Below are positions 38,930 through 48,025 of a stretch of 64,000 nucleotides of DNA, piece by piece. The notes under the pieces are model-generated. The model was not told where the DNA came from and searched no databases. It saw only the letters and a list, made by a program, of their open reading frames with translations. The first letter of the stretch is position 1, and every line of letters starts with the position of its first letter. The translations under genes were made by a program, and so were the position numbers. The stretch is from Ginsengibacter hankyongi (GTDB taxonomy: Bacteria > Bacteroidota > Bacteroidia > Chitinophagales > Chitinophagaceae), in NCBI RefSeq assembly GCF_008710285.1, contig NZ_VYQF01000002.1:310001-374000 (forward strand), in the 5' to 3' direction.

Positions 38930-39457
38930 TTAATCCTTCCGGTATTTTTTATAAATCTTTATTGCTAATAAAAGTAAAAATGTAAATGCAATTAATACGA
39001 CTATACCCCAAACAACACTTAGCAATTCTTTTACTACTGCAAGCATTATGATAGCAATTAAAAAAAGCGTTGCAACTTCATTCCACATTCTTAATCGCTG
39101 GGATGTCCATTTAAAATTTTCTTTTTTCTGTTGATTAAAAATTGACTGCAGGCTTAAGTGATAAATAAAAAGCCCCAACACAAAAAAAAGTTTAACCAAA
39201 AGCCACGAGGGTAAACTTCCATAAAGTATTCCTATCCAGGTGCCGAAAATTAATGTAAGAATTGCTGAAGGCCATGTAATACCATACCAAAGACGTTTTT
39301 GCATTAAGGCAAATTGCTTAAGCAAGATAGATCGCTCGGGTTCTGATTTGTTGTTGGCTTCGGCGCTATAAACGAAAAGCCTTACCATATAAAAAAGGCC
39401 TGCAAACCAGGTCACTATAAAAATAATATGCAGGGCTTTTATGTAGAAATAGGCCAT
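38930..39457 (-). CDS. hemJ: Protoporphyrinogen oxidase HemJ
   Basis: A 175-residue inner-membrane protein with four or five helices that oxidises protoporphyrinogen IX to protoporphyrin IX. The opening KALHIIFIVTWFAGLFYMVR contains the conserved histidine (H10) that binds heme. QKRLWYGITWPSAILTLIFG and LPSWLLVKLFFVLGLFIYHL are family segments. It lies 53 bp downstream of hemH, whose product uses protoporphyrin IX, so the two form a terminal-pathway unit. It converges on the TonB receptor. Confidence 0.92.
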   Translation of the reverse strand: MAYFYIKALHIIFIVTWFAGLFYMVRLFVYSAEANNKSEPERSILLKQFALMQKRLWYGITWPSAILTLIFGTWIGILYGSLPSWLLVKLFFVLGLFIYHLSLQSIFNQQKKENFKWTSQRLRMWNEVATLFLIAIIMLAVVKELLSVVWGIVVLIAFTFLLLLAIKIYKKYRKD

Positions 39458-39510
39458 TGAATTCTTATTTCTTTTGGTTATTCAATTACTCATTAAATCA
39501 TAACAATTCA

Positions 39511-40533
39511 CTAATCACGATTACCTGTTACATATTTAGCAATCGCTTTCACCCACAAAGGACTTACATTCAGGCACGGAATCATTGTATACAACTCGCC
39601 GCCGGCATTCATAAACTCCTCTCTTCCTCTTATATTTATTTCTTCCAGTGTCTCAAGACAGTCACTTACAAATGCAGGACATAAGATCAGTAGTTTTTTT
39701 ATGCCTTCTGCGGGTAACTCCTGTAATCTTACATCAGTAAAAGGTGTAAGCCATCCTTTCCCTAAACGTGACTGGAAGGAAATGCTGTATTTATCTTTTG
39801 GTATGTTTAAAATTTCTGTGACTCTTTTTGTTGTTGTAAAAACCTGGTGCCTGTAACAATATGCATGCGCAGTCGATGGTACTTCACAACAATTTTCTAC
39901 CTGCAGGCAATGGCAACCTGTTACATCGCTTTTGCGTATATGCCTTTCCGGTATACCATGATAACTAAATAAAACCTGGTCGTAAGGCTCGCTTAGATAA
40001 GGCCGTATATTTTCGGCAAGTGCGTTCAAATAATCAGGTTCATCAAAAAATGGTTTTACAAACGAAAGCTTGAAAGAATATTTTTTCTTCTTATGAATTT
40101 CTTTGGCATATTCAACAGCCGTTTCATAACTCGACATTGCGTAATGCGGATAGAGCGGCAATGCAACAACTTCTTCAAGCGATGGATTTCTCTTAAGCAA
40201 AGAATTAAACCCTTCTTCAGTGCCGGGACTTCCATAGCGCATCGCAATTTCCACTGGTTCTTCAATTACCTCCTCTAAGGCCGTTTTTAGTTGCCTTGTA
40301 ATTTCAATTAAGGGGGAACCTTTATCAGTCCATATTGTCTTGTATGCTTCCGCCGATTTTGGTGCCCGGAAAGGAACGATTATTCCCTTTACCAATAGTG
40401 CCCGCAAAAGCCAGGGTTGATCGATAACTCTTTCGTCCATTAAAAACTGTCCAAGATATTTTCTTAAATCTTTTACTTTAGTTGAATCCGGTGAGCCCAG
40501 GTTCATTAATAATATTCCTTTCTTAGATGTCAT
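39511..40533 (-). CDS. hemH: Ferrochelatase
   Basis: A 340-residue enzyme that inserts ferrous iron into protoporphyrin IX. GILLMNLGSPDS starts the fold, and LPLYPHYAMSSYET and FSYHGIPERHIRKSD hold conserved residues, including the catalytic histidine H192. Unusual cysteines follow at C207, C209, C215, C216 and C226, a possible metal or [2Fe-2S] site of the kind known in some bacterial ferrochelatases. A TACATTTG -7 box lies 17 nt upstream of the ATG. It diverges from hemA and shares its regulatory region. Confidence 0.95.
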   Translation of the reverse strand: MTSKKGILLMNLGSPDSTKVKDLRKYLGQFLMDERVIDQPWLLRALLVKGIIVPFRAPKSAEAYKTIWTDKGSPLIEITRQLKTALEEVIEEPVEIAMRYGSPGTEEGFNSLLKRNPSLEEVVALPLYPHYAMSSYETAVEYAKEIHKKKKYSFKLSFVKPFFDEPDYLNALAENIRPYLSEPYDQVLFSYHGIPERHIRKSDVTGCHCLQVENCCEVPSTAHAYCYRHQVFTTTKRVTEILNIPKDKYSISFQSRLGKGWLTPFTDVRLQELPAEGIKKLLILCPAFVSDCLETLEEINIRGREEFMNAGGELYTMIPCLNVSPLWVKAIAKYVTGNRD

Positions 40534-40550
40534 CTTTATTAAAATATTCG

Positions 40551-40558
40551 CAAATGTA
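40551..40558 (-). promoter_or_regulatory. -7 box (TACATTTG) of hemH-hemJ
   Basis: An exact TAnnTTTG on the minus strand, 17 nt before the hemH ATG. Confidence 0.5.
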
Positions 40559-40591
40559 AGCCGCTACAAAATAAGGCAACCGGCTTATATT

Positions 40592-40609
40592 TTTTCCCGT
40601 TTTTTAAAA
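40592..40609 (+). promoter_or_regulatory. Copy of the receptor-operator motif between hemH and hemA
   Basis: TTTTCCCGTTTTTTAAAA matches 15 of 18 bases of the second repeat at 36643-36660 (TTTTCCCGATTTTGTAAA). It is a single copy here. This is a possible AraC-regulator site; low complexity makes chance similarity possible. Confidence 0.3.
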
Positions 40610-40674
40610 GCGGTAATTATTACAATTTTTTAAAACAATGGTTTAATCGCGGTATTAACCGGTTCATCCATATT

Positions 40675-40712
40675 ATGATGATTATCATACAGGAATCTGA
40701 TAATAATCATCA
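40675..40712. promoter_or_regulatory. Twin FNR/CRP-like palindromes between hemH and hemA
   Basis: ATGAT-GATT-ATCAT (40675-40688) and TGAT-AATA-ATCA (40698-40709) both carry the TGAT-N4-ATCA core of FNR-type sites. Their centres are 22 bp apart. The outer arms TGATGATTAT/ATAATCATCA also form a 10-bp inverted repeat (40676-40685 and 40703-40712). There is no T run on either exit, so it is not a terminator. Confidence 0.5.
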
Positions 40713-40842
40713 AAAAAAAAATTAGTTTTGACTTCCTTTGAAAATTATTTTGAAAAAAACATTTATTAACTTTTAGAAACCACACCGGAAATTGCCTTAA
40801 GTTTTATGACTTTTTTATGACATTCCGGGGTTTACATAAAAA

Positions 40843-40850
40843 TAAATTTG
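40843..40850 (+). promoter_or_regulatory. -7 box (TAAATTTG) of the hemACDEFBL operon
   Basis: An exact TAnnTTTG ending 8 nt before the ATG at 40859. It lies downstream of the alternative ATG at 40817. Confidence 0.55.
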
Positions 40851-40858
40851 CACACTTC

Positions 40859-42067
40859 ATGATTATAGAGGAACCAGTACATCAGTTTTTAGATAATTTC
40901 TGCGTAGCAGGTATCAATTATCGTAAAAGTGATATAAGCATTCGTGGTAAATTTTCATTGCTGCCAGAGCATTCCATTTTATTATTAGAACAGGCCGTTC
41001 AAAAAAAGTTTCCCGCATGCATGGTACTTTCTACCTGCAACAGAACAGAAATATATGGTATCTGCGATCATCCACACCAGCTTATTGAAATGTTGTGCAT
41101 ACATACTCATGGCAACATGAAAGATTTTATTGAGCATGGCTATCAATACAAAGGTCTTACTACGGTTGAACATTTATTTAAGGTGGCTGCCGGTCTTGAT
41201 TCCCAAATAATAGGTGATTATGAAATTTTATCGCAGATAAAGCTTGCCGCAAGCCAGGCAAAAAAGAAAAATTGTTTAAACAGTTTTATGGAAAGAGTAA
41301 TTAATTATGCATTACAATCTTCCAAAGAAATAAAAACTACTACCAAATTAAGTTCTGGAACTGTATCAGTTTCTTTCGCCGCTATTGAAATTATTAAAGA
41401 AAGAATTGCTGATACGCATAATAAGAAAATTCTCTTAGTTGGTACGGGTAAATTCGGAAATCATATTGGGAAGAATCTTAAAAGTTATTTATCCGGATCT
41501 ATCCTTTTGTTTACCAATCGTACAGACCAAAAGGCATTTGATCTTGCAACAGAATGTGGCGGCAACTTTGTTCCTTACGCTAACCTGGCACCCGCAGCTG
41601 CCGATGCAGATGTAATTATCGTAAGTTCGGCATCTGAAAAATATACGATTCTTTCATCTTATTTTACAGGTTCAAAAGCAAGGCTGATACTCGATCTTTC
41701 CGTACCCCAAAATGTGGACCCTTCAGTTAAAGACATTGAAGGAATTACACTTTTAAACGTGGATGAGATATCTGTTATCCTCGACAAAACCATTTCACTT
41801 CGCCAGGCTGAAGTTCCTAAAGCAATGGAAATTATTAATAAAACAATGTTGGATTTGTGCACCTGGTACCGCAAACAAGCCATTAATCCATTATTGCGCA
41901 TGGTAAAAACTCAACTGTATGAGATAAGTGAGGTGCATCTTACCAACCAGGCTTTTGAGGAAAAAATTCACAAAGCAGTATCTTCGCTTGCAATACAATT
42001 GCACCAGCAAAATAATAAAGGTTGCCAATGTATTACTGCATTAAGCAGTTACCTTCACATGAATTGA
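40859..42067 (+). CDS. hemA: Glutamyl-tRNA reductase
   Basis: A 402-residue enzyme that reduces glutamyl-tRNA to glutamate-1-semialdehyde, the first committed step of C5 heme synthesis. The catalytic cysteine is in MVLSTCNRTEIYG. AAGLDSQIIGDYEILSQIK is the family motif before the NADPH domain, whose loop is LLVGTGKFGNHIG. The C-terminal dimer helix is a little short. An in-frame ATG at 40817 would add 14 residues but lies upstream of the -7 box, so 40859 is preferred. It is first of seven heme genes on this strand and overlaps hemC by 4 bp. Confidence 0.93.
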   Translation: MIIEEPVHQFLDNFCVAGINYRKSDISIRGKFSLLPEHSILLLEQAVQKKFPACMVLSTCNRTEIYGICDHPHQLIEMLCIHTHGNMKDFIEHGYQYKGLTTVEHLFKVAAGLDSQIIGDYEILSQIKLAASQAKKKNCLNSFMERVINYALQSSKEIKTTTKLSSGTVSVSFAAIEIIKERIADTHNKKILLVGTGKFGNHIGKNLKSYLSGSILLFTNRTDQKAFDLATECGGNFVPYANLAPAAADADVIIVSSASEKYTILSSYFTGSKARLILDLSVPQNVDPSVKDIEGITLLNVDEISVILDKTISLRQAEVPKAMEIINKTMLDLCTWYRKQAINPLLRMVKTQLYEISEVHLTNQAFEEKIHKAVSSLAIQLHQQNNKGCQCITALSSYLHMN

Positions 42068-42990
42068 AAAAGACTATTAAGATAGGAACACGTGAAAGTC
42101 AATTGGCTGTGTGGCAAGCTACACTTGTGCAAAATCTATTGCATGCAAATAATGTTGCTTCCGAATTAGTTTACATTAAAAGCGAAGGAGATATTGATAC
42201 CATTACACCATTGTATGAGTTAGGCGTGCAGGGTATTTTTACAAAATCGCTTGACGCCGCATTAATAAATGGTCGTATAGATATTGCCGTCCATTCTTTA
42301 AAAGATGTACCCACACAATTAGCCGTAGGAATTCAACAGGCCGCTGTTTTAAAAAGAGCTTCTTATAAAGACATCTTTGTTTGTAAAAATGATTCCTCTT
42401 TTTTAGAAAATAATAATGGTAGCGCAATTATTGCGACAAGCAGTACCCGCCGTAAGGCTCAATGGCTAAACAAATATCCCAATCATCGTTTTGAAAATTT
42501 GCGGGGTAATGTAAATACACGGTTAAGAAAAATAACAGAGCACAATTGGAATGGTGCCATCTTTGCCGCTGCAGGGCTTGAGCGAATTAATCTTCGCCCT
42601 TCAAATTCTATTGACCTTGATTGGATGTTACCTGCTCCGGCACAAGGCGCTATCGGCATTGTCTGTCGAACTGATGATCAATTTTCCTTTGAAGTAAGCA
42701 ATGTATTAAATGATGAACCCACGGCTTTATGTACAAAAATTGAACGAGATTTTTTAAGGGCATTATTGGGCGGATGTTCAACGCCAATAAGCGCTTTGGC
42801 GATAATGGAAAATGGTGCTGTTAATTTTAAAGGAAATATATGCAGTCCTGATGGAAAGCAAAAAATTGCAATTGAAAAAACTGCGTCTATACCAAACAGT
42901 GATGATTTAGGAAAACTTGCTGCAAACGAATTATTAAAAGATGGAGAAGCACAAAAAATCATTTACAGGTTAAGGAATGCTGAAAAATAA
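42064..42990 (+). CDS. hemC: Hydroxymethylbilane synthase (porphobilinogen deaminase)
   Basis: A 308-residue enzyme that polymerises four porphobilinogens into hydroxymethylbilane. KIGTRESQLAVWQA opens the fold. IDIAVHSLKDVP, STRRKAQWL and NLRGNVNTRLRKI are substrate-binding segments. The cysteine of LGGCSTPISALA holds the dipyrromethane cofactor. Starts at 42022 or 42028 would overlap hemA by about 40 bp. A TTG at 42064 gives the standard N-terminus (KKTIKIGTRES) and a TTGA overlap with the hemA stop, so it is chosen. Confidence 0.93.
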   Translation: MKKTIKIGTRESQLAVWQATLVQNLLHANNVASELVYIKSEGDIDTITPLYELGVQGIFTKSLDAALINGRIDIAVHSLKDVPTQLAVGIQQAAVLKRASYKDIFVCKNDSSFLENNNGSAIIATSSTRRKAQWLNKYPNHRFENLRGNVNTRLRKITEHNWNGAIFAAAGLERINLRPSNSIDLDWMLPAPAQGAIGIVCRTDDQFSFEVSNVLNDEPTALCTKIERDFLRALLGGCSTPISALAIMENGAVNFKGNICSPDGKQKIAIEKTASIPNSDDLGKLAANELLKDGEAQKIIYRLRNAEK

Positions 42991-43690
42991 AATCCAAATA
43001 TTAAGCACCAGGCCTGTTGGCGAAAAACTCATTAAGGAAGCAGCTAATAACGACATTATTATTGATGAAATATCTTTTATTAAAACAGAAGAGATAGTTG
43101 ATGCCGCAATTGAAAACAAAATCAGGAAATTATCCAGCGAAAACATAACAGTTGTTTTTACCAGTATGAATGCAGCGAATGCAGTTGCTAAGTTTATCAA
43201 AAATCAGCCTGGGTGGAAAATATTTTGCATTGGCAATACAACAAAAAAATTGGTGAAGGAATTTTTTGGAGAAGATAATATTAAAGGTTTTGCTGATAAT
43301 GCGGAACTGCTATCAAAAAAAATCATTGAGGATTCTTCAATAAAAAATATAACTTTTTTTTGTGGTGACAAGCGACGAGATGACTTACCGGGCAACCTCA
43401 TAAAAAATGGAATAGGTGTAGACGAAGTTATCGTTTATAAAACCATAGAAACACCAACAGCTTTGGCAAAACAATATGATGGAATTTTATTCTTTAGTCC
43501 CAGTGCAGTTCAAAGCTTTTTCTCAAAAAATTCTATTAGTGATAAAACAAAGGTCTTTGCGATTGGTTCTACTACTGCAGCCGCTGTAAAACATTTTACC
43601 CAACATTCTGTTATCATTGCTGAAACTTCCCGTAAGGAAAATTTAGTACAACTGGTAATTAATCATTTCAGCAAAAGCAATATCATTTAA
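42977..43690 (+). CDS. hemD: Uroporphyrinogen-III synthase
   Basis: A 237-residue, highly divergent HemD that closes hydroxymethylbilane with ring-D inversion. It is recognised by IQILSTRPVGEKLIKEAANN, VVFTSMNAANAVAKF (the T-S-x-N/xA motif), IFCIGNTTKKLV, GILFFSPSAVQSFF and FAIGSTTAAAVK, and by its place between hemC and hemE. It overlaps hemC by 14 bp and abuts hemE without a gap, so translation is coupled. It is shorter than the second HemD-like protein at 9.9 kb and is the better candidate for the pathway enzyme because of its operon position. Confidence 0.85.
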   Translation: MLKNKIQILSTRPVGEKLIKEAANNDIIIDEISFIKTEEIVDAAIENKIRKLSSENITVVFTSMNAANAVAKFIKNQPGWKIFCIGNTTKKLVKEFFGEDNIKGFADNAELLSKKIIEDSSIKNITFFCGDKRRDDLPGNLIKNGIGVDEVIVYKTIETPTALAKQYDGILFFSPSAVQSFFSKNSISDKTKVFAIGSTTAAAVKHFTQHSVIIAETSRKENLVQLVINHFSKSNII

Positions 43691-44722
43691 ATGCAACAAT
43701 TAAAAAACGATTTATTATTAAGGGCTTTAAGAAAAGAAAAAGTAGAACGCCCACCGGTTTGGATGATGCGGCAGGCCGGAAGGTATTTGCCGGATTATAT
43801 AAAACTGCGTGACAAATATGATTTTTTTACCCGTGTTCAAACCCCGGAACTGGCTACAGAAATAACAATTCAGCCGGTACAACAGATAGGAGTAGACGCA
43901 GCAATTATTTTTTCTGACATTCTTGTGATCCCGCAGGCAATGGGTGTAGAAGTTTTAATGGAAGAAGGTAAGGGTCCTTCATTACCTCATGTTATAAAAA
44001 CTCAAAAAGATATTGATGCATTACGTACAGCCAATATTGAAGAAAATTTAAGTTATGTAACAAAAGCATTAACTCTTACAAAACAGGAATTAAATGGTCG
44101 TGTTCCTTTAATAGGTTTTGCAGGAGCACCATGGACGATATTGTGTTACATGGTTGAAGGCAAAGGCAGTAAGACATGGGATAAAGCAAAACAATTTTGT
44201 TATACGCAACCCGATCTTGCTCATCAATTATTACAGAAAATTACAGATGTTTCTGTTACGTATTTAAAAGCACAGGCAAACGCAGGAGCGGATGCGTTAC
44301 AGGTTTTTGACAGCTGGAGCGGTTGCTTAAGCCCGGGCGATTTTAAACTTTTTGCTCAACCTTATTTAATACAAATTGCAGATGCGTTAAAAAATATAGC
44401 ACCTGTAATTTTATTTCCGAAAGGAAGCTGGTATGCATTAAATGAATTAAGTGAAAGCAGTGCTTCGGGACTTGGATTGGATTGGTGTATCTCACCTAAG
44501 ATCGCGAGGGAATTGACAGGCAATAAAATTACTTTACAGGGAAATTTTGATCCTGCTAAATTATTAATGCCTGTTCCTAAGATTAAAAAGGCAGTGAAAG
44601 AAATGATAGATGAATTTGGTGCTCAAAATTATATTGCCAATTTAGGGCATGGCATTACACCAAATGTTCCGGTTGAAAACGCAAAGGCTTTTGTTGATGC
44701 GGTGAAAGAATATAAAGTCTAG
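43691..44722 (+). CDS. hemE: Uroporphyrinogen decarboxylase
   Basis: A 343-residue cofactor-free enzyme that converts uroporphyrinogen III to coproporphyrinogen III. The N-terminal [16 protein letters not shown] carries the substrate-binding arginines. [14 protein letters not shown] contains the catalytic aspartate. [30 protein letters not shown] and [15 protein letters not shown] are family signatures. Its ATG follows the hemD stop directly. hemF begins 31 bp downstream. Confidence 0.97.
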   Translation: MQQLKNDLLLRALRKEKVERPPVWMMRQAGRYLPDYIKLRDKYDFFTRVQTPELATEITIQPVQQIGVDAAIIFSDILVIPQAMGVEVLMEEGKGPSLPHVIKTQKDIDALRTANIEENLSYVTKALTLTKQELNGRVPLIGFAGAPWTILCYMVEGKGSKTWDKAKQFCYTQPDLAHQLLQKITDVSVTYLKAQANAGADALQVFDSWSGCLSPGDFKLFAQPYLIQIADALKNIAPVILFPKGSWYALNELSESSASGLGLDWCISPKIARELTGNKITLQGNFDPAKLLMPVPKIKKAVKEMIDEFGAQNYIANLGHGITPNVPVENAKAFVDAVKEYKV

Positions 44723-44753
44723 ATGGTAAATACTTTCACTTTTAATTTTTAAA

Positions 44754-45671
44754 ATGAATATTAAAGAAGATTGGATATTATATATTGAAATCCTCCAGGA
44801 TCGCATTTGTTCCGCGTTAGAGAAATCTGATGGTAAAGAAAAATTCATTGAAGATAAGTGGCAGAGAAAAGAAGGCGGCGGCGGTAAAACAAGAGTTATT
44901 GCCAACGGAAATGTTTTTGAAAAAGGCGGAGTAAATACTTCCATTGTTTTTGGAGATGTTACGGACGCAATGCGGACACAATTGAAAATTAATGGATCAA
45001 AATGGTTCGCTTGCGGTTTAAGTTTAGTAATGCATCCTGTAAATCCTTTTGTTCCAACAGTTCATTGTAACTACCGCATGTTTGAGCTCTATAATGAAAA
45101 CGAAGAAGTAATTGATCGTTGGTTTGGCGGCGGCACAGACCTTACTCCATATTATTTATTTGAAGAAGATGCCAAACATTTTCATCTTACTTATAAAAAT
45201 GTATGCGATGAATTTGATCCATTATTTTATCCAACATTTAAAAAAGAATGTGATAATTATTTTGTAAACTTTCATAGAAATAATGAACGCAGGGGAATTG
45301 GTGGTATCTTTTATGATTACCAACGGCCGACAGAAAATAGAGATGTGAATTTTTGGATGAATTTTGGAAAGGCTTGCGGTAATGCATTTCTTCCTTCATA
45401 CATTCCGATAGTGGAAAAAAGAAAGAATACAAGTTATAATGCTGAACAAAAACATTGGCAGGAAATAAGGAGAGGCCGTTATATTGAGTTTAATTTGGTT
45501 CATGACCGCGGTACTCTATTTGGTTTAAAAACAAATGGAAAAACAGAAAGTATCTTGATGAGTTTGCCGCCGACAGCTCGATTTGAATATAATTATTATC
45601 CATTACCCGGTAGCGCGGAAGATCAATTGTTCCAGGTATGTTTGCACCCGGTTGATTGGGCAGAAGGTTAG
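44754..45671 (+). CDS. hemF: Coproporphyrinogen-III oxidase, oxygen-dependent
   Basis: A 305-residue enzyme that decarboxylates coproporphyrinogen III to protoporphyrinogen IX using O2. Motifs are KEGGGGKTRVIANGNVFEKG, HPVNPFVPTVHCNYRMFEL, FGGGTDLTPYYLFEEDAKHF (the HemF signature with catalytic Asp/His) and RRGRYIEFNLVHDRGTLFGL. Its dependence on oxygen indicates aerobic heme synthesis; the radical-SAM relative at 13.7 kb looks like the chaperone HemW, not a substitute. It is in the hem operon. Confidence 0.97.
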   Translation: MNIKEDWILYIEILQDRICSALEKSDGKEKFIEDKWQRKEGGGGKTRVIANGNVFEKGGVNTSIVFGDVTDAMRTQLKINGSKWFACGLSLVMHPVNPFVPTVHCNYRMFELYNENEEVIDRWFGGGTDLTPYYLFEEDAKHFHLTYKNVCDEFDPLFYPTFKKECDNYFVNFHRNNERRGIGGIFYDYQRPTENRDVNFWMNFGKACGNAFLPSYIPIVEKRKNTSYNAEQKHWQEIRRGRYIEFNLVHDRGTLFGLKTNGKTESILMSLPPTARFEYNYYPLPGSAEDQLFQVCLHPVDWAEG

Positions 45672-45701
45672 TTTTTAATCTTACATTTTTAATTATAAGA
45701 C

Positions 45702-46673
45702 ATGTATTTACAAAGAAGAAATAGGATACTGCGCCAGTCTCCTTCAATTAGAAGTATGGTTGCAGAAACTACGTTAACTCCAAATGATTTCATTGCTCCT
45801 TTATTTATTGATGAAGGAAAAAATGTTGCCTTTGAAATTCCTTCAATGCCCGGTTATTACCGGTATTCAATTGACGGCACCATAAAAGAAATTAAAGAAT
45901 TATGGAGTTTAGGAATTAAGAGTGTACTGCTTTTTATAAAAGCGCCTGATGAATTAAAAGATAATACGGGTAAAGAAGCGTGGAATGATAATGGCTTAAT
46001 GCAGCGAAGTATTAAAGCTATTAAAGACGCAGTTCCCGAAATGGTTGTTATGACAGATGTTGCGCTGGATCCTTATTCATCTTATGGACATGATGGAATA
46101 GTTGAAAATGGTGAAATTGTAAATGATCCTACAGTAGAAGCATTAGTAAAAATGAGCCTTAGTCATGCGAAGGCAGGTGCAGATTTTGTTGCGCCGAGCG
46201 ACATGATGGATGGGCGTATCGGCGCTATCCGCGAGGCATTGGAACAAAATAATTTTACCAGGACCGGGATTATGGCTTACAGTGCAAAATATGCTTCGTG
46301 CTTTTATGGACCATTCAGAGATGCGCTGGATTCAGCGCCTGGCTTTGGTGATAAAAAAACTTATCAGATGGATTACGCTAATCGCATAGAAGCAATAAAA
46401 GAAGCAATCATTGATGAAGAAGAAGGCGCAGATATTATTATGGTGAAACCGGCCATGGCTTATCTTGATATTATCCGCGAAGTGAAAGATAGCGTAACCC
46501 TTCCCGTTAGTGCATACCATGTAAGCGGCGAATATGCAATGATAAAGGCAGCGGCGAAAATGGGCTGGCTTAATGAAGATAAAGCAGTGATCGAATGTCT
46601 TACTTCCATTAAAAGAGCTGGTGCGGATTTGATTGCAACTTATTTTGCAAAAGATGCGGTTAAACTACTATAA
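45702..46673 (+). CDS. hemB: Delta-aminolevulinic acid dehydratase (porphobilinogen synthase)
   Basis: A 323-residue enzyme that condenses two 5-aminolevulinate molecules to porphobilinogen. FIAPLFIDEGKNVAFEIPSM starts the TIM barrel. VAPSDMMDGRIGAIREAL and YSAKYASCFYGPFRDA contain one catalytic lysine, and IIMVKPAMAYLDII the Schiff-base lysine. The active-site metal segment reads TDVALDPYSSYGHDG, the aspartate-rich magnesium type rather than the zinc-type triple cysteine. It acts early in the pathway although it is encoded late in the operon. Confidence 0.97.
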   Translation: MYLQRRNRILRQSPSIRSMVAETTLTPNDFIAPLFIDEGKNVAFEIPSMPGYYRYSIDGTIKEIKELWSLGIKSVLLFIKAPDELKDNTGKEAWNDNGLMQRSIKAIKDAVPEMVVMTDVALDPYSSYGHDGIVENGEIVNDPTVEALVKMSLSHAKAGADFVAPSDMMDGRIGAIREALEQNNFTRTGIMAYSAKYASCFYGPFRDALDSAPGFGDKKTYQMDYANRIEAIKEAIIDEEEGADIIMVKPAMAYLDIIREVKDSVTLPVSAYHVSGEYAMIKAAAKMGWLNEDKAVIECLTSIKRAGADLIATYFAKDAVKLL

Positions 46674-46738
46674 TAATATCTGGAAGATTATAACTTTATT
46701 TAAAAAGTTCTCATTTAACTTTTCATATCCCCACTATA

Positions 46739-48025
46739 ATGAGCTATACAAGTAATCGAAGTCAACAACTTTTTTTAAGAGCCCAACAATCAATTCCCGG
46801 TGGTGTAAATTCTCCGGTGCGTGCATTTAAGAGTGTTGGAGGTACTCCCGTTTTTATAAAAAAAGCTAAAGGCGCTTATTTATATGATGAGGATGAAAAC
46901 CGTTATATCGATTATATCAATTCATGGGGACCCATGATTCTTGGACACGCTTATGAGCCTGTGGTAAAAGCCATCCAGGAAAAGGCGATTCATTCAACGT
47001 CCTTTGGAGCGCCAACAGAATTAGAAGTTGAAATGGCCGAGCTTATAAAAAGCATGGTTCCAAATGTTGATTTAATAAGAATGGTAAGCAGTGGAACAGA
47101 AGCGTGTATGAGTGCCGTTAGGTTGGCGAGAGGTTATACAGGTAGAAATAAAATTATCAAATTCGAAGGTTGCTATCATGGACATGCCGATTGTTTTTTG
47201 GTTAAAGGAGGAAGCGGTATGGCAACATTAAATATTCAAACAGTTCCCGGCGTTACAGGCGGTGTAGCCAATGATACGCTAACTGCTCCTTACAATAATT
47301 TATCTGCGGTAGAAAAATTGATAGAAGAAAACAAAGAAGAGATCGCTGCAATTATTATAGAACCTATTGTTGGCAACATGGGCTGCATACTTCCGCAACC
47401 TGGCTTCCTTGAAGGATTAAGAAAGTTATGTGATGACGAAGGTATTATCTACATTTTTGATGAAGTAATGACAGGCTTTCGTTTGGCGCAAGGCGGAGCA
47501 CAAGAAAAATTGAACATCAATGCAGATCTTGTTACGTATGGAAAAGTAATTGGCGGAGGTTTACCTGTTGGTGCATTTGGCGGAAAAAAAGAAATTATGC
47601 AATACATTGCGCCGTTAGGAAATGTTTACCAGGCGGGCACTTTAAGTGGTAATCCAATTGCGATGGTAGCAGGGTTCACGATGCTTACCGAGTTAAAAAA
47701 TAATTCTTCAACTTATAAAGAATTGGATGAAAAAAGTTCATTTCTCGAAAAAGGTTTGCATGAAGTTTTAAACAATAAAAAGATACCCCATACTATAAAC
47801 CGCTTTGGAAGCATGATGAGTTTGCACTTTTGCCAGCATGATGTTATTGACTTTGATACAGCTGCAAAAGCAGATATTCCCCTATTTAATAAATTTTTTC
47901 ATCACATGCTTGAAAATGGAATTTATCTTCCTCCATCAGGTTATGAAAGTTGGTTTCTAAGCAATGCTCTAAGCTATGAAGATTTAGAAAGTACTATTGA
48001 AGCGGCGGATAAATTTTCGGTTTAA
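46739..48025 (+). CDS. hemL: Glutamate-1-semialdehyde 2,1-aminomutase
   Basis: A 428-residue PLP enzyme that converts glutamate-1-semialdehyde into 5-aminolevulinate, directly following Hem[21 protein letters not shown] and [20 protein letters not shown] are family motifs. [19 protein letters not shown] binds PLP phosphate, and the lysine of [18 protein letters not shown] forms the internal aldimine. It is last in the seven-gene operon, 65 bp after hemB. With hemA at the start, the operon covers Glu-tRNA to protoporphyrinogen IX. Confidence 0.97.
   Translation: MSYTSNRSQQLFLRAQQSIPGGVNSPVRAFKSVGGTPVFIKKAKGAYLYDEDENRYIDYINSWGPMILGHAYEPVVKAIQEKAIHSTSFGAPTELEVEMAELIKSMVPNVDLIRMVSSGTEACMSAVRLARGYTGRNKIIKFEGCYHGHADCFLVKGGSGMATLNIQTVPGVTGGVANDTLTAPYNNLSAVEKLIEENKEEIAAIIIEPIVGNMGCILPQPGFLEGLRKLCDDEGIIYIFDEVMTGFRLAQGGAQEKLNINADLVTYGKVIGGGLPVGAFGGKKEIMQYIAPLGNVYQAGTLSGNPIAMVAGFTMLTELKNNSSTYKELDEKSSFLEKGLHEVLNNKKIPHTINRFGSMMSLHFCQHDVIDFDTAAKADIPLFNKFFHHMLENGIYLPPSGYESWFLSNALSYEDLESTIEAADKFSV

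Noticed and set aside
40676-40720. Terminator between hemH and hemA
   Set aside because: The inverted repeat is followed by A residues on the plus strand and has no T run on the minus-strand exit.
40817-40858. Longer hemA N-terminus from the ATG at 40817
   Set aside because: The TAAATTTG promoter box lies inside it, and the extra residues are not part of the enzyme fold.
42022-42063. Longer hemC N-terminus overlapping hemA by about 40 bp
   Set aside because: The TTG at 42064 gives the standard N-terminus and a 4-bp overlap with the hemA stop.
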